From: Candidatus Binatus sp.
Lineage (GTDB): Bacteria; Desulfobacterota; Binatia; Binatales; Binataceae
Length of the DNA stretch: 35,173 bases
Reading direction: 5' to 3'
Assembly (NCBI RefSeq): GCF_036567905.1
Contig: NZ_DATCTO010000092.1
Coordinates: 1-35,173 of the forward strand
Translations under genes and position numbers: made by a program
The notes under the pieces: generated by a model
Databases searched by the model: none
Seen by the model: the letters and a program-made list of their open reading frames with translations, nothing else
What the model was told of the DNA's origin: nothing
Shown here: positions 14,043 to 21,928 of the stretch, one piece after another
How positions within the stretch are numbered: position 1 is the stretch's first letter
How the letters are laid out: every line of letters begins with the position of its first letter

Positions 14043-14883
14043 GATTCCTCGCTGATTTTTCCCCGTCTTCTGCTCCGCGGGTGAGGAAAGTCTGCACCCG
14101 GTGATCGGTGCAATGGGCCAGCAGGTCCTTGGGGTCGCCGTGCGCGATCATGGTCCTGCTCTCCGCGTCGAGGAAGACGCTGTTGTTGCCGATTGCAAAA
14201 ATGCTGGCCAGCTCGTGAGTCACGACGACGATGGTTGCGCCGAGGTTGTCGCGCAGTTCCAGGATCAAGTCGTCGAGCAGGCGCGAACTTATCGGATCGA
14301 GGCCGGCCGACGGCTCGTCAAAGAAAAGTATTTCCGGATCCAGCGCGATCGCACGCGCAAGTCCCGCCCGCTTTTGCATCCCGCCGCTGATCTGGCTGGG
14401 ATAGTAGCCCTCGAAGCCCTTGAGCCCGACCAGCGCCAGCTTCAGCGCGGCAACCTCCCGGATTTCCGTCTCCGACAGATCGGTAAATTCGCCGAGCGGC
14501 AGTCCCACGTTCTCCGCCAGCGTCATCGAGCTCCATAGCGCGCCGCCCTGATACAGAACGCCGAAGTGCCGCAGCATCTCCTCGCGCTCGAGCAGTTCGC
14601 CCCTGGTGAAGTTGAAATCGCCGTACCAAACCTCGCCGTTGGCGGGCTCGATCAGCCCGAGCATGTGGCGAAGCAGGGTGCTTTTCCCGCTGCCGCTGCC
14701 ACCCATTATTATGAAGATGTCGCCGTGATTCACGGTGAAGTTTATATCTCTCATCAGGACGAAGGTTCCGTAGGCCATCGTGAGATTTTTGACCGTGATC
14801 GGCGGAGGTCCGTCCTTGGGAAACTTCGCCACCGAGACGCGTTTGCCGTCCGAAGACTTGATTGGTGAGGGCGTGGTGGCCAT
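14035..14883 (-). CDS. mlaF: MlaF-like ABC transporter ATPase
   Basis: Cytoplasmic ATPase driving the MlaE permease. Walker A GGSGSGKST (61-69), Q-loop near YQGGALW (111-117), signature ISGGMQKR (165-172), Walker B ILFFDEP (185-191) and the H-loop in VVTHEL are all intact. GLYQGG-type sequence around the Q-loop and SGGMQKRAGLARA are typical of the Mla/Ttg2A group. The N-terminal 30 residues are an extra polar extension compared with E. coli MlaF. It lies 48 bp after the STAS-MlaE fusion gene and overlaps mlaD by eight bases. Confidence 0.92.
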   Translation of the reverse strand: MATTPSPIKSSDGKRVSVAKFPKDGPPPITVKNLTMAYGTFVLMRDINFTVNHGDIFIIMGGSGSGKSTLLRHMLGLIEPANGEVWYGDFNFTRGELLEREEMLRHFGVLYQGGALWSSMTLAENVGLPLGEFTDLSETEIREVAALKLALVGLKGFEGYYPSQISGGMQKRAGLARAIALDPEILFFDEPSAGLDPISSRLLDDLILELRDNLGATIVVVTHELASIFAIGNNSVFLDAESRTMIAHGDPKDLLAHCTDHRVQTFLTRGAEDGEKSARNHG

Positions 14884-14931
14884 ATCAGCGCGCCGGGTTG
14901 TCCAGCTTGATTTTCACTGCCGGTTAAACAC

Positions 14932-16083
14932 CTAAATTCCGATGATGTTGAAGATAAAGGCGAAGATTCCGCAGGCGACGATTACATAGACGATTCCCGT
15001 AACCACTGCCGCGGTCGCCGCGTCACCGACCGCCGACGAACTGTCGCCGCACTGGAACCCGCGCAGGCATCCGGCGACCGCGATGATTATGCCGTAAACA
15101 GCGGCCTTGAATACGCCGCCGAGGATCATGGTGAGCGTAACCGCATTTTTCGACTCTGTGAGATAGGTGCGCAGAGAGATATGGAGCATCGTCGCGCTGA
15201 CCAACGCTCCGCCCGCCACTCCCATGCAATCGGCGTACACGCACAGCAGCGGGATCATCAGGAACAGGGCCATCACGCGCGGCAACACCAGGAATTCGAG
15301 CGGCGAGATTCCCATCGTGGTCAGCGCGTCGATTTCCTGGGTCACTTTCATCGAGCCAAGCTGCGCGGCAAACGCGGCTCCGGTGCGGCCCGCCATGATG
15401 ATCGCCGCCATCATCGCGCCCATGTCGCGGGTCATCGCGATTGCAACCAGGTCGGCGACGAAGATTGACGCGCCGAATTGTTGCAACTGTACCGCGCCCT
15501 CGAAGGCGAGAATCACCCCGACCAGGAAGGTGACCAGCGTGACGATGCCGAAGGCGCTGGCGCCGCAATCCTGGATCACGATCATCAGGTCAACTCTTCG
15601 AAAACGCGCCTTGCCGACGGCCAGCTTGGCGAACGCGATGGTCACTTCGCCAAAGAAGCGCAGAAATTCATCGAACCCCCGCGCATACGAAATCGCTTCC
15701 TGGCCAACCTGTTCGATGAACGAGGCATGCGCGGCCTCGTGGCGCGCGCCGGTTTTTTCCGGCACCGCTTCCGCCAGCTGGATCAAGCCCCGCACGCCCT
15801 CGGGAAGCGGGCTCCAATCAGCGGGTAAGTTGCGCTTGTGGCAGATCTCGCTGACGCCCATCAGGAACGTGAGCAGGCCGCTGTCCCAGTCGCGAAGCCC
15901 GGCAGCGTCAAAGGTCAGCCTGACGGGCTTGGGCGCGGTGTCGAGTTGTTTCAGTACAAGGTCCGTGTCAGGCAGGCCATGACGAAGATGCCAATCGCCG
16001 GCGAGCCGGACGACCAGCGTAGAGTTATCGGAGCGCGCAAATGAAAGTTCGCCCGACGGTGGGGATTGTTTGAGCGCCTGCAT
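14932..16083 (-). CDS. mlaE: MlaE-type permease with N-terminal STAS (MlaB-like) domain
   Basis: Integral membrane permease of the lipid transport complex, first gene of the operon. Residues about 12-105 look like a STAS domain (LVVRLAGDWHLRHG, then VRLTFDAAGLRDWDSGLLTFL), the fold of E. coli MlaB, here fused to the permease. From about 160 to 383 the MlaE family is clear: GASAFGIVTLVTFLVGVILAF, QLQQFGA, MGAMMAAIIMAGRTGAAFAAQLGSMKVTQEIDAL and ISPLEFLVLPR are hallmark blocks, with about five membrane helices. The length of 383 aa agrees with STAS-MlaE fusions in other diderms. The upstream gene is divergent, with 152 bp between starts. The start at 16083 has no strong ribosome site. Confidence 0.9.
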   Translation of the reverse strand: MQALKQSPPSGELSFARSDNSTLVVRLAGDWHLRHGLPDTDLVLKQLDTAPKPVRLTFDAAGLRDWDSGLLTFLMGVSEICHKRNLPADWSPLPEGVRGLIQLAEAVPEKTGARHEAAHASFIEQVGQEAISYARGFDEFLRFFGEVTIAFAKLAVGKARFRRVDLMIVIQDCGASAFGIVTLVTFLVGVILAFEGAVQLQQFGASIFVADLVAIAMTRDMGAMMAAIIMAGRTGAAFAAQLGSMKVTQEIDALTTMGISPLEFLVLPRVMALFLMIPLLCVYADCMGVAGGALVSATMLHISLRTYLTESKNAVTLTMILGGVFKAAVYGIIIAVAGCLRGFQCGDSSSAVGDAATAAVVTGIVYVIVACGIFAFIFNIIGI

Positions 16084-16235
16084 CGGTGCGGCTCAATAGA
16101 GCACGCCGATGAACGATAGCGCAATTCTTGGGTTTTCGATGGCTTAAGAAGTTTTTTCGCAAGCCAACGGCGGGCGTATCGGGTATGATATTTTTTAGTT
16201 CGAGTTCGATCGCTGCGAGCAAAATAGATGAAAAA

Positions 16236-17237
16236 ATGAAGGCGATGGTGGTCGAAAAGCCCGCGCCGATCGAATCGGATCCGCTCCGCGCAATCGACGC
16301 AGCCGTGCCCGAGCCGGGGCCGGGCGAAATTCTGGTGCGGGTACGCACTTGCGGCGTATGCCGGACCGATCTTCACGTCGCCGAGGGCGACCTGCCGCCG
16401 CGCCACCCGCGAATCATTCCGGGTCATGAAGTGGTGGGGGTGGTGGACCAGCGCGGCGCCGGCGCCGCTCGTTTCAAGCAGGGCGATCGAGTCGGGATCG
16501 CATGGCTGCGCGAGACCTGCGGCGTTTGCATCTATTGTCGTCGCGGGCGCGAAAATCTCTGCCCGAACGCGCGCTTCACCGGCTACGACCACGACGGCGG
16601 CTACTGCGAATGGGCGGTGGTGCGGGAGGACTTCGCCTATGCGATCCCCGATTTGCTCGGGGATGAGGAAACGGCGCCGCTGTTGTGCGCCGGAATTATA
16701 GGATTCCGCGCAATCAAGCGGGCCGAGGTCAGGCCGGGTGCGACGGTCGGACTGTACGGCTTCGGCGGCTCGGCTCATCTTGCGATTCAGGTGCTGCGCC
16801 ATTGGGGATGCCGGGTGTTTGTCATGAGCCGGGGCGGACCGCATCGCGATCTGGCGAAAGATCTTGGCGCCGAATGGATCGGCAGCGCTGAAGAGCGGCC
16901 GCCGGCGCGGCTGGATGCGGCAATTCTGTTTGCTCCGGCGGGAGATCTCGTGCGGCCGGCTCTGGAAGCGCTCGATCGCGGAGGGATCCTGGCGGTTGCG
17001 GGAATTTATCTAAGTCCAATTCCGGCGCTGGACTACGAAAGACATCTCTTCTACGAAAAAGAACTTCGCAGCGTGACGGCTAACACGCGCGCCGACGGCG
17101 AAGAGTTCCTGAAGCTGGCGGGCGAGATACCGATTCGCACGAGTACGGTGGCCTTCGGCCTGGGCGAGGCGAATGTGGCGCTCAAAATGCTCAAGCACGA
17201 CGAGATCAAGGGTGCCGGGGTGCTGCGAATTTCGTGA
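16236..17237 (+). CDS. Zinc-dependent alcohol dehydrogenase family protein
   Basis: Medium-chain zinc dehydrogenase, probably oxidising an alcohol or reducing an aldehyde with NAD(P). Catalytic zinc ligands fit Cys42 (TCGVCRTDLH), His64 (GHE) and Cys151 (LLCAG); structural-zinc cysteines are 95, 98, 101 and 109. DHDGGYCEW and the Rossmann segment VGLYGFGGSAHLAIQVLRHW (about 171-190) match the AdhA-like subfamily that I know as adh_fam_2. The length is 333 aa from the ATG at 16236; the frame stays open 36 codons upstream, but the start shown matches the family (MKAMVVEKP). TATGAT at 16184-16189 may be a -10 without a clear -35. The gene stands alone, divergent from the Mla operon. Confidence 0.9.
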   Translation: MKAMVVEKPAPIESDPLRAIDAAVPEPGPGEILVRVRTCGVCRTDLHVAEGDLPPRHPRIIPGHEVVGVVDQRGAGAARFKQGDRVGIAWLRETCGVCIYCRRGRENLCPNARFTGYDHDGGYCEWAVVREDFAYAIPDLLGDEETAPLLCAGIIGFRAIKRAEVRPGATVGLYGFGGSAHLAIQVLRHWGCRVFVMSRGGPHRDLAKDLGAEWIGSAEERPPARLDAAILFAPAGDLVRPALEALDRGGILAVAGIYLSPIPALDYERHLFYEKELRSVTANTRADGEEFLKLAGEIPIRTSTVAFGLGEANVALKMLKHDEIKGAGVLRIS

Positions 17238-17297
17238 GCAGGGGTGACCCCTGCACCCAGTGTTAAGAGCAGCGGTGACCTCTGCACCCGATGCTAA
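17236..17297 (+). repeat. 31-bp tandem repeat with hairpin core (two copies)
   Basis: Units 17236-17266 and 17267-17297 match at 26 of 31 bases. Unit 1 contains a perfect seven-base-pair hairpin (CAGGGGT-G-ACCCCTG) followed by CACCC; in unit 2 the stem is partly decayed. The same core occurs in the 70-bp repeats at 1-70 and 192-261. Unit 1 begins inside the stop codon of the dehydrogenase gene, so it may also act as its transcription terminator. Confidence 0.75.
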
Positions 17298-17308
17298 AAA
17301 AAAGATGC

Positions 17309-17321
17309 GGGACTTCGTCCC
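17309..17321. terminator. Small GC hairpin after the dehydrogenase gene
   Basis: GGGAC-TTC-GTCCC, with an A8 run ending at 17303 on the left side. Read on the minus strand, the hairpin is followed after a few bases by TTTTTTTT, a plausible Rho-independent terminator for leftward transcription such as that of the zinc-ribbon gene, about 170 bp past its stop. Confidence 0.45.
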
Positions 17322-17368
17322 TGTTAGAACTGTCAGGGGGATGAGGCGCGGGAACTGTCTGCTTTTTG

Positions 17369-17447
17369 TGTCATTCTTGAGCGCCTCGGGATGACTCCGC
17401 TTTCTCCAGCCGAAGCCCTGAGCGCAGCCGAAGGGGAAGAATCCCGG
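17369..17447 (-). repeat. Intergenic element of the GATTCTTC/AGAATGACA type
   Basis: On the minus strand this reads GGGATTCTTC, CCTTCGGCTGCGCTCAGG, then GTCATCCCGAG and AAGAATGACA. Such sequences recur between genes in many bacterial genomes. A shorter related piece is at 21884-21903 (shared CTCGGGATGAC). It has no coding potential that I can support. Confidence 0.5.
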
Positions 17448-17475
17448 TCGCTTCCTGACCGCGTGCCTGTGACTG

Positions 17476-17865
17476 TTACCCTTTCTTGAGCAGCGCGCCA
17501 ATGAGCGCGAGCACACCGAACGAGATAATTAGCGCCGAACCCTCGACCGCCAGATCGGCCAGCGCCGCGCGCGGACCCGCGACGTAAACCCGCATGTGGT
17601 TCGGATGGAGCAGCCTCGGAACCATCACCAGCCTTGCGCCGCACTGCCGGCAGATTTTCTTGAAGCCCCACTGCATCGGATACCCGCATTCCGGGCATGA
17701 AAGCGCGCGCCGGTTCATCACGACGTGGTGATACTTGGCCGGCGCCGGCCGCTGCCATTGAGGGAATCCGGATTGACCGGCGGTTAACGGCGCGCCGCAA
17801 TGGCCACAGAAGCGGGCATTGGGGAAAAACGCCGCCGCGCCGCAACGCGGACAGGGTGGATTCAT
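17476..17865 (-). CDS. Double zinc-ribbon protein with C-terminal TM helix (129 aa)
   Basis: Two zinc ribbons: Cys5, 8, 20 and 23 (CPRCG ... CGHCG) and Cys57, 60, 72 and 75 (CPECG ... CRQCG). A C-terminal hydrophobic helix (about 109-126, GSALIISFGVLALIGALL) followed by KKG anchors it, so the ribbons face the cytoplasm if the tail inserts from that side. The start at 17865 puts the first ribbon at the N-terminus; the frame is open upstream for 90 codons, but that part is unlike a protein. Function unknown; such proteins are often membrane adaptors or sensors. It stands alone, convergent with the dehydrogenase gene. Confidence 0.75.
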   Translation of the reverse strand: MNPPCPRCGAAAFFPNARFCGHCGAPLTAGQSGFPQWQRPAPAKYHHVVMNRRALSCPECGYPMQWGFKKICRQCGARLVMVPRLLHPNHMRVYVAGPRAALADLAVEGSALIISFGVLALIGALLKKG

Positions 17866-18110
17866 GAGATTGCGCCCCCGGCCGAGCCAGTGGTGCGGTT
17901 GGCGCCACGGCAGAGTTCGGAATCGCTCTCCGATGTCCCCCTCGTGCAGAAGCTGAGGCCTTGCGGGTATGGAACCAAGGTTGAGTCGCTGCTGCCCCCC
18001 TCCACAGGCTTCGCTACCCGGCAGCGCTGTTTGGCGCTCATCTTGTTCATCCGCCGGCGCGCGCGCCGCGCCGCCCCATCTCGCTTGCGTCAATGCTGAT
18101 ACTGGGCCTC

Positions 18111-18130
18111 TATGCTCAACGTTGAGCATA
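18111..18130. promoter_or_regulatory. 20-bp perfect palindrome, likely operator
   Basis: TATGCTCAAC followed directly by its reverse complement GTTGAGCATA. A perfect 20-bp dyad without spacer is typical of binding sites for dimeric repressors, but I cannot name the regulator family. It lies 130 bp upstream of the nuoB -35 and 246 bp upstream of the divergent zinc-ribbon gene, so either could be the target. No adjacent regulator gene is present. Confidence 0.6.
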
Positions 18131-18259
18131 TACAACCGCGGCGCATTTGCGGTTCGCGCAGTGGGCGCCGGGGCCTCTGACCATTGCCGCCACAGCCGCA
18201 GCCACAGCCCGGCAGTGCAATTTTCCCTTCACTCAGAGCGGCCGTTTCATTAGGATTCG

Positions 18260-18289
18260 TTGACGCGCCGAGGCGATGCTTGCTAGCCT
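18260..18289 (+). promoter_or_regulatory. Putative promoter of nuoBFG
   Basis: TTGACG (18260-18265), 18-bp spacer, TAGCCT (18284-18289). It would start transcription near 18296 and leave a leader of about 40 nt before the ATG at 18335. Confidence 0.5.
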
Positions 18290-18334
18290 TCAACCGTAGC
18301 GATCTAAAATATATATCGAGCGCCAGAGGCATCG

Positions 18335-18871
18335 ATGGCATTAATTAAAAGCGGACTGGAGTCGTCCAAGGGCGAGGAGATTCTACTCGGCGACACCGCG
18401 GTCCTGACCCGGCTGGACAAGGCTCTTGGTTGGGCGCGAAAATTTTCGATTTTTCCGTATCCGTTCGCAACCGCCTGCTGCGCGATGGAGTATATGTCGC
18501 TGTCGATGACCCCCTACGACATCGACCGCTTCGGCGCGCTGCTGCCGCGCTTCACTCCGCGCCAGGCGGATTTGCTGATGGTGATTGGCACCGTAACGAT
18601 TCGGCAGGGGCCGATTTTGCGCCGCGTTTACGATCAGATGGCGGAGCCCAAGTGGGTGATGGCGTTTGGCGCATGCGCGTCGACCGGCGGCTTCTACGAC
18701 AACTACGCGACCTTGCCCGGCATCGACAGAATTGTCCCGGTTGATGTGTATGTTCCCGGATGCCCTCCGCGGCCGGAAAGCGTGCTCGATGCACTGATGG
18801 CGCTGCAGCGGAAAATCCAGGGCCAGAAGCAGAAACTGATGGCGCTCAGCGACAAGCATCAAGCCGCCTGA
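18335..18871 (+). CDS. nuoB: NADH-quinone oxidoreductase subunit B
   Basis: Carries cluster N2, the last iron-sulfur centre before quinone, in the peripheral arm of complex I on the cytoplasmic side of the membrane. The four cluster cysteines are the tandem Cys48-Cys49 (ATACCAMEYM), Cys114 (GACASTGG) and Cys143 (VYVPGCPPRPE). The length of 178 aa is normal. It leads a short operon, followed by nuoF after 27 bp. In most genomes nuoB sits between nuoA and nuoC; neither is here, and the 469 bp upstream contain no nuoA. It is therefore either a relocated sole copy or a second copy. Confidence 0.95.
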   Translation: MALIKSGLESSKGEEILLGDTAVLTRLDKALGWARKFSIFPYPFATACCAMEYMSLSMTPYDIDRFGALLPRFTPRQADLLMVIGTVTIRQGPILRRVYDQMAEPKWVMAFGACASTGGFYDNYATLPGIDRIVPVDVYVPGCPPRPESVLDALMALQRKIQGQKQKLMALSDKHQAA

Positions 18872-18898
18872 GCGGACGACGGAAGCACCCGGATTCAC

Positions 18899-20209
18899 AT
18901 GGAACGGATACTGACTCGCTGGCTGGATATCCCTGATCTTCGCAAGCTCGAGGTGTACGCCGGCAACGGCGGCTACCAGGCGCTGCGCAAGGCGCTGTTC
19001 GAGATGAAGCCCGAGGAGATTATCAACGAGGTCAAGAACTCGAATCTGCGCGGGCGCGGCGGCGCGGCGTTTCCGACCGGGGTGAAGTGGAGCTTCATTC
19101 CGAAAGAATCGAAGAAGCCGGTCTATCTATGCTGCAACGCCGACGAGAGCGAGCCCGGCACGTTCGCCAATCGCTACGAGATCGAGTTCGATCCGCACTG
19201 CATCATCGAGGGCATCGCGATCGCGTGCCGGGCGGTCGGCGCCCATAGCGCATACACTTACCTGCGCGGTGAGTTCACCGTGCAGAAGAGAATTCTCGAC
19301 GCGGCAATCGCCGAGGCCTACGCCAACAACTACCTGGGCAAGAATATCCTCGGCTCGGGCTTCGACCTCGACGTCTTCACCCATCGCGGCGCCGGCGCAT
19401 ACATCTGTGGCGAGGAAACCGGGCTGCTCGAATCGCTCGAAGGCAAGCGCGGGTATCCCCGCAACCGTCCGCCGTTTCCCGCGATCCAGGGCGCGTTCGG
19501 ATGCCCGACCGTGGTCAACAATATCGAGACGCTGTCGAACGTCCCGCACATCATCAACCGCGGCGCCGACTGGTACAAATCGATCGGTCCCGAAAAGAGT
19601 CCCGGTCCCAAAATTTTCTGTCTCTCCGGTCACCTCAACAAGCCGGGATTGTACGAATTGCCGATGGGTTTTCCGCTCAAGGACATGATCTACGATGTCG
19701 GCGGCGGAATCCTCGACGGCAAGGCGCTCAAGGGCGTCATCCCCGGCAGCTCGTCGTTTCCGATCTTCACCGCGGAAGAAGCCGTCAAAGTCAACATGGA
19801 TTTCGAGTCGGTCCGCGCTGCCGGTTCGCTGATGGGAACCGGAGGCGTGATGGTGATGCACGAAGACACCTGCATGGTCGATGCGCTCAAGACGATCGCG
19901 CATTTCTACCATCACGAGTCATGCGGACAGTGCACGCCGTGCCGCGAAGGATGCGGGTGGATCGAAAAATTGCTGATCGAGCTGGAAGCGGGGCGCGGCA
20001 AGATGGAAGATCTCAAGGTCCTGGTCGATGCCGCGTCCAACATGGAAGGCAACACCATTTGCGTGCTCGCCGACAGCCTCTCGATGCCGGTGAAGAGCTT
20101 CGTGCCCAAGTACCGCGACGAATTCGAGGCGCACATCAAGCTCGGCCGATGCCCGTTTAAGGATCGTGACGGCAAGGCGGGCGGCCTCAGCGCCGCGGCC
20201 GGCCACTGA
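18899..20209 (+). CDS. nuoF: NADH-quinone oxidoreductase subunit F
   Basis: Binds NADH and FMN and carries cluster N3; entry point of electrons into complex I. RGRGGAAFPTG (51-61) is the FMN/NADH-binding glycine motif, NADESEPGTF (80-89) and AYICGEETGLLESLEGKRG (168-186) are standard blocks, and the N3 cysteines are 342, 345, 348 and 388 (C-x2-C-x2-C-x39-C). The length of 436 aa is normal. NuoE, which usually carries the neighbouring N1a cluster and is encoded just upstream, is absent here. nuoG follows after nine bases. Confidence 0.95.
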   Translation: MERILTRWLDIPDLRKLEVYAGNGGYQALRKALFEMKPEEIINEVKNSNLRGRGGAAFPTGVKWSFIPKESKKPVYLCCNADESEPGTFANRYEIEFDPHCIIEGIAIACRAVGAHSAYTYLRGEFTVQKRILDAAIAEAYANNYLGKNILGSGFDLDVFTHRGAGAYICGEETGLLESLEGKRGYPRNRPPFPAIQGAFGCPTVVNNIETLSNVPHIINRGADWYKSIGPEKSPGPKIFCLSGHLNKPGLYELPMGFPLKDMIYDVGGGILDGKALKGVIPGSSSFPIFTAEEAVKVNMDFESVRAAGSLMGTGGVMVMHEDTCMVDALKTIAHFYHHESCGQCTPCREGCGWIEKLLIELEAGRGKMEDLKVLVDAASNMEGNTICVLADSLSMPVKSFVPKYRDEFEAHIKLGRCPFKDRDGKAGGLSAAAGH

Positions 20210-20218
20210 GATTTTCAG

Positions 20219-21805
20219 ATGCCCAAACTCACCATTGACGGCAAGGAAGTTGACGCTGGCGCCAACCTGAATCTCATCCAGGCGGCCGAACTCGCCGGCG
20301 TCGAGATTCCTCATTATTGCTATCACCCCGGCTTGACCATCGTCGGCAACTGCCGGATGTGCCTGGTCGAAATCGAAAAGGCGCCGAAGCTCCAAATCGC
20401 CTGCAACACGCGGGTCGCCGAGGGGATGGTCGTCCATACCAAAAGCGACAAGGCCAAGGCCGCGCAACAGGCGGTGCTCGAGTTCCTGCTGATCAACCAT
20501 CCGATCGATTGTCCCGTCTGCGATCAGGCCGGCGAGTGCAAGCTGCAAGACTACTACATGGATTACGATCAGCAGCCGTCGCGCTTTCCGTTGCCCAGGA
20601 AAAATCACAAGGGCAAGGCGATCGACATCGGCTCGGGCGTGATGCTCGATCAGGAGCGATGCATCCTGTGTGCGCGATGCACCCGGTTCTTCGATGAAGT
20701 GACGAAGACCTCCGAGCTGGCGATTTTCGGGCGCGGCGACCATAACCGCATCGACATCAATCCCGGCCAGCCGGTCAACAACAAGTACGCCGGCAACGTC
20801 GTGGACATCTGCCCGGTCGGCGCACTCACCGAAAAAGAATTCCGCTTCCGGATGCGCGTCTGGTACCTGCATCGCACCGCGTCGGTATGCGGCGGATGCG
20901 AGCGTGGATGCGCGATCGACATCCACCACCATCGCGGACGCATCTACCGCTTCAAGCCGCGCTTCAACCCCGGCGTCAACAGCTACTGGATGTGCGACGA
21001 GGGCCGTCACAGTTTTCCCGCGCTGCAGAACGAGACGCGCCTGACGTCGCCGCTGGTGCAGCAGAAGGACCAGCTGGTAGCCGAGCCCTGGGGCGAAGGC
21101 ATCCGGCGCGCAGCGTCGATCATCGCGGATTACAAGCGCCAGTACGGCCCCAATTCGATCGCGGCGGTGGTCGATGCGCAGTCCAGCAACGAAGAAGCGT
21201 TCGCGGTGAAGCAGTTGATGAAGACCGCGATCGGATCGGATCGAATCGCGACGCTCAGTTGGTCGCCGCCGGAGGTTAGTGGCGATGACGACTTGCTGAT
21301 CCGCGCGAACAAAAATCCCAACGCGCGCGGACTGGCGGCGCTGGCGCTCCCGGCCGACGGACTCGACGGACTCGCAGCCGCCGTCGCATCGGGTGAACTC
21401 AAGATGCTGATCGCGATGCGCGCCGACCTGGTCGGGAAATTGGGCGAAGAAGAGTTCGTCAGGCGCTTCGGCGCGCTCGACTACATGCTGGTGCTATCTA
21501 CAGACGCCAACGAGACCTGCCAGATGGCGAACCAGGTCTGGCCGATCGCGGCGTATCCCGAAATCGACGGCAGCTTTACGAACTTCAAGGGCCGCGTGCA
21601 ACGAATCAACGCGGCGTTCCCGCCGCCCGGCGCCGCGATCGCCGCCATCGAGGCAATTGCGAGGCTCGGTCATGCGCTCGACGGCGTCGATCGTCCGAGC
21701 ACGGCGAACGCGGTGTTTGCGTCGATGGCTGCGGCGGAGCCGGCCTTCAAGGGCCTCAGCCTGGCGGCGCTGGGCGAGCACGGCGCCGACTTGGCCGGAA
21801 ACTGA
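20219..21805 (+). CDS. nuoG: NADH-quinone oxidoreductase subunit G (short form)
   Basis: Electron relay subunit of complex I. Clusters visible: N1b [2Fe-2S] at Cys34, 45, 48 and 62; N5 [4Fe-4S] with His94, Cys98, 101 and 107; N4 at Cys148, 151, 154 and 198; and a fourth site, Cys224, 227, 231 and 259, with the exact spacing C-x2-C-x3-C-x27-C known for the off-path cluster N7 of E. coli and Thermus. After about residue 270 there is only a shortened molybdopterin-oxidoreductase-like domain; at 528 aa the protein is much shorter than E. coli NuoG (about 900). The ATG at 20219 follows nuoF by nine bases. It is the last gene of the operon. Confidence 0.93.
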   Translation: MPKLTIDGKEVDAGANLNLIQAAELAGVEIPHYCYHPGLTIVGNCRMCLVEIEKAPKLQIACNTRVAEGMVVHTKSDKAKAAQQAVLEFLLINHPIDCPVCDQAGECKLQDYYMDYDQQPSRFPLPRKNHKGKAIDIGSGVMLDQERCILCARCTRFFDEVTKTSELAIFGRGDHNRIDINPGQPVNNKYAGNVVDICPVGALTEKEFRFRMRVWYLHRTASVCGGCERGCAIDIHHHRGRIYRFKPRFNPGVNSYWMCDEGRHSFPALQNETRLTSPLVQQKDQLVAEPWGEGIRRAASIIADYKRQYGPNSIAAVVDAQSSNEEAFAVKQLMKTAIGSDRIATLSWSPPEVSGDDDLLIRANKNPNARGLAALALPADGLDGLAAAVASGELKMLIAMRADLVGKLGEEEFVRRFGALDYMLVLSTDANETCQMANQVWPIAAYPEIDGSFTNFKGRVQRINAAFPPPGAAIAAIEAIARLGHALDGVDRPSTANAVFASMAAAEPAFKGLSLAALGEHGADLAGN

Positions 21806-21883
21806 ACAGCGCCAAGTCCAGCTTTCGATTCAACTGCCGCGGGTGAAAGGAAGTCGCGGACGCGGGGTCGCTTGACTCCGGCA

Positions 21884-21903
21884 GACTCCGCTCGGGATGA
21901 CGG
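21884..21903. repeat. Fragment of the CTCGGGATGAC intergenic element
   Basis: Shares CTCGGGATGAC and neighbouring ACTCCGCT with the element at 17369-17447. It lies in the 123-bp gap between the convergent nuoG and HPt genes; CTCCG and CGGAG within it (21886-21905) could pair as a weak hairpin terminator. Confidence 0.35.
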
Positions 21904-21928
21904 AGAAGAAGGCAGTGACGCGGCCGCG

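Larger units (their letters stand above)
17866..18334. other. 469-bp intergenic region upstream of nuoB
   Basis: Between two divergent genes. It holds the 20-bp perfect palindrome at 18111-18130 and the putative nuoB promoter at 18260-18289. Open frames on both strands lack starts with ribosome sites and look low-complexity (for example a Gly-Cys repeat on the minus strand near 18190). I see no tRNA or riboswitch-like structure. Confidence 0.6.

Noticed and set aside
16156..16189. Promoter for the zinc dehydrogenase (TATGAT at 16184-16189)
   Set aside because: No acceptable -35 at 16-19 bp, so it is mentioned in the gene entry but not called.
18090..18341. Minus-strand frame with a Gly-Cys repeat (GCGCGCGG), possible peptide gene
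   Set aside because: No ATG/GTG with a ribosome site near the Cys-rich part; it spans the nuoB promoter and the palindrome. Probably chance.
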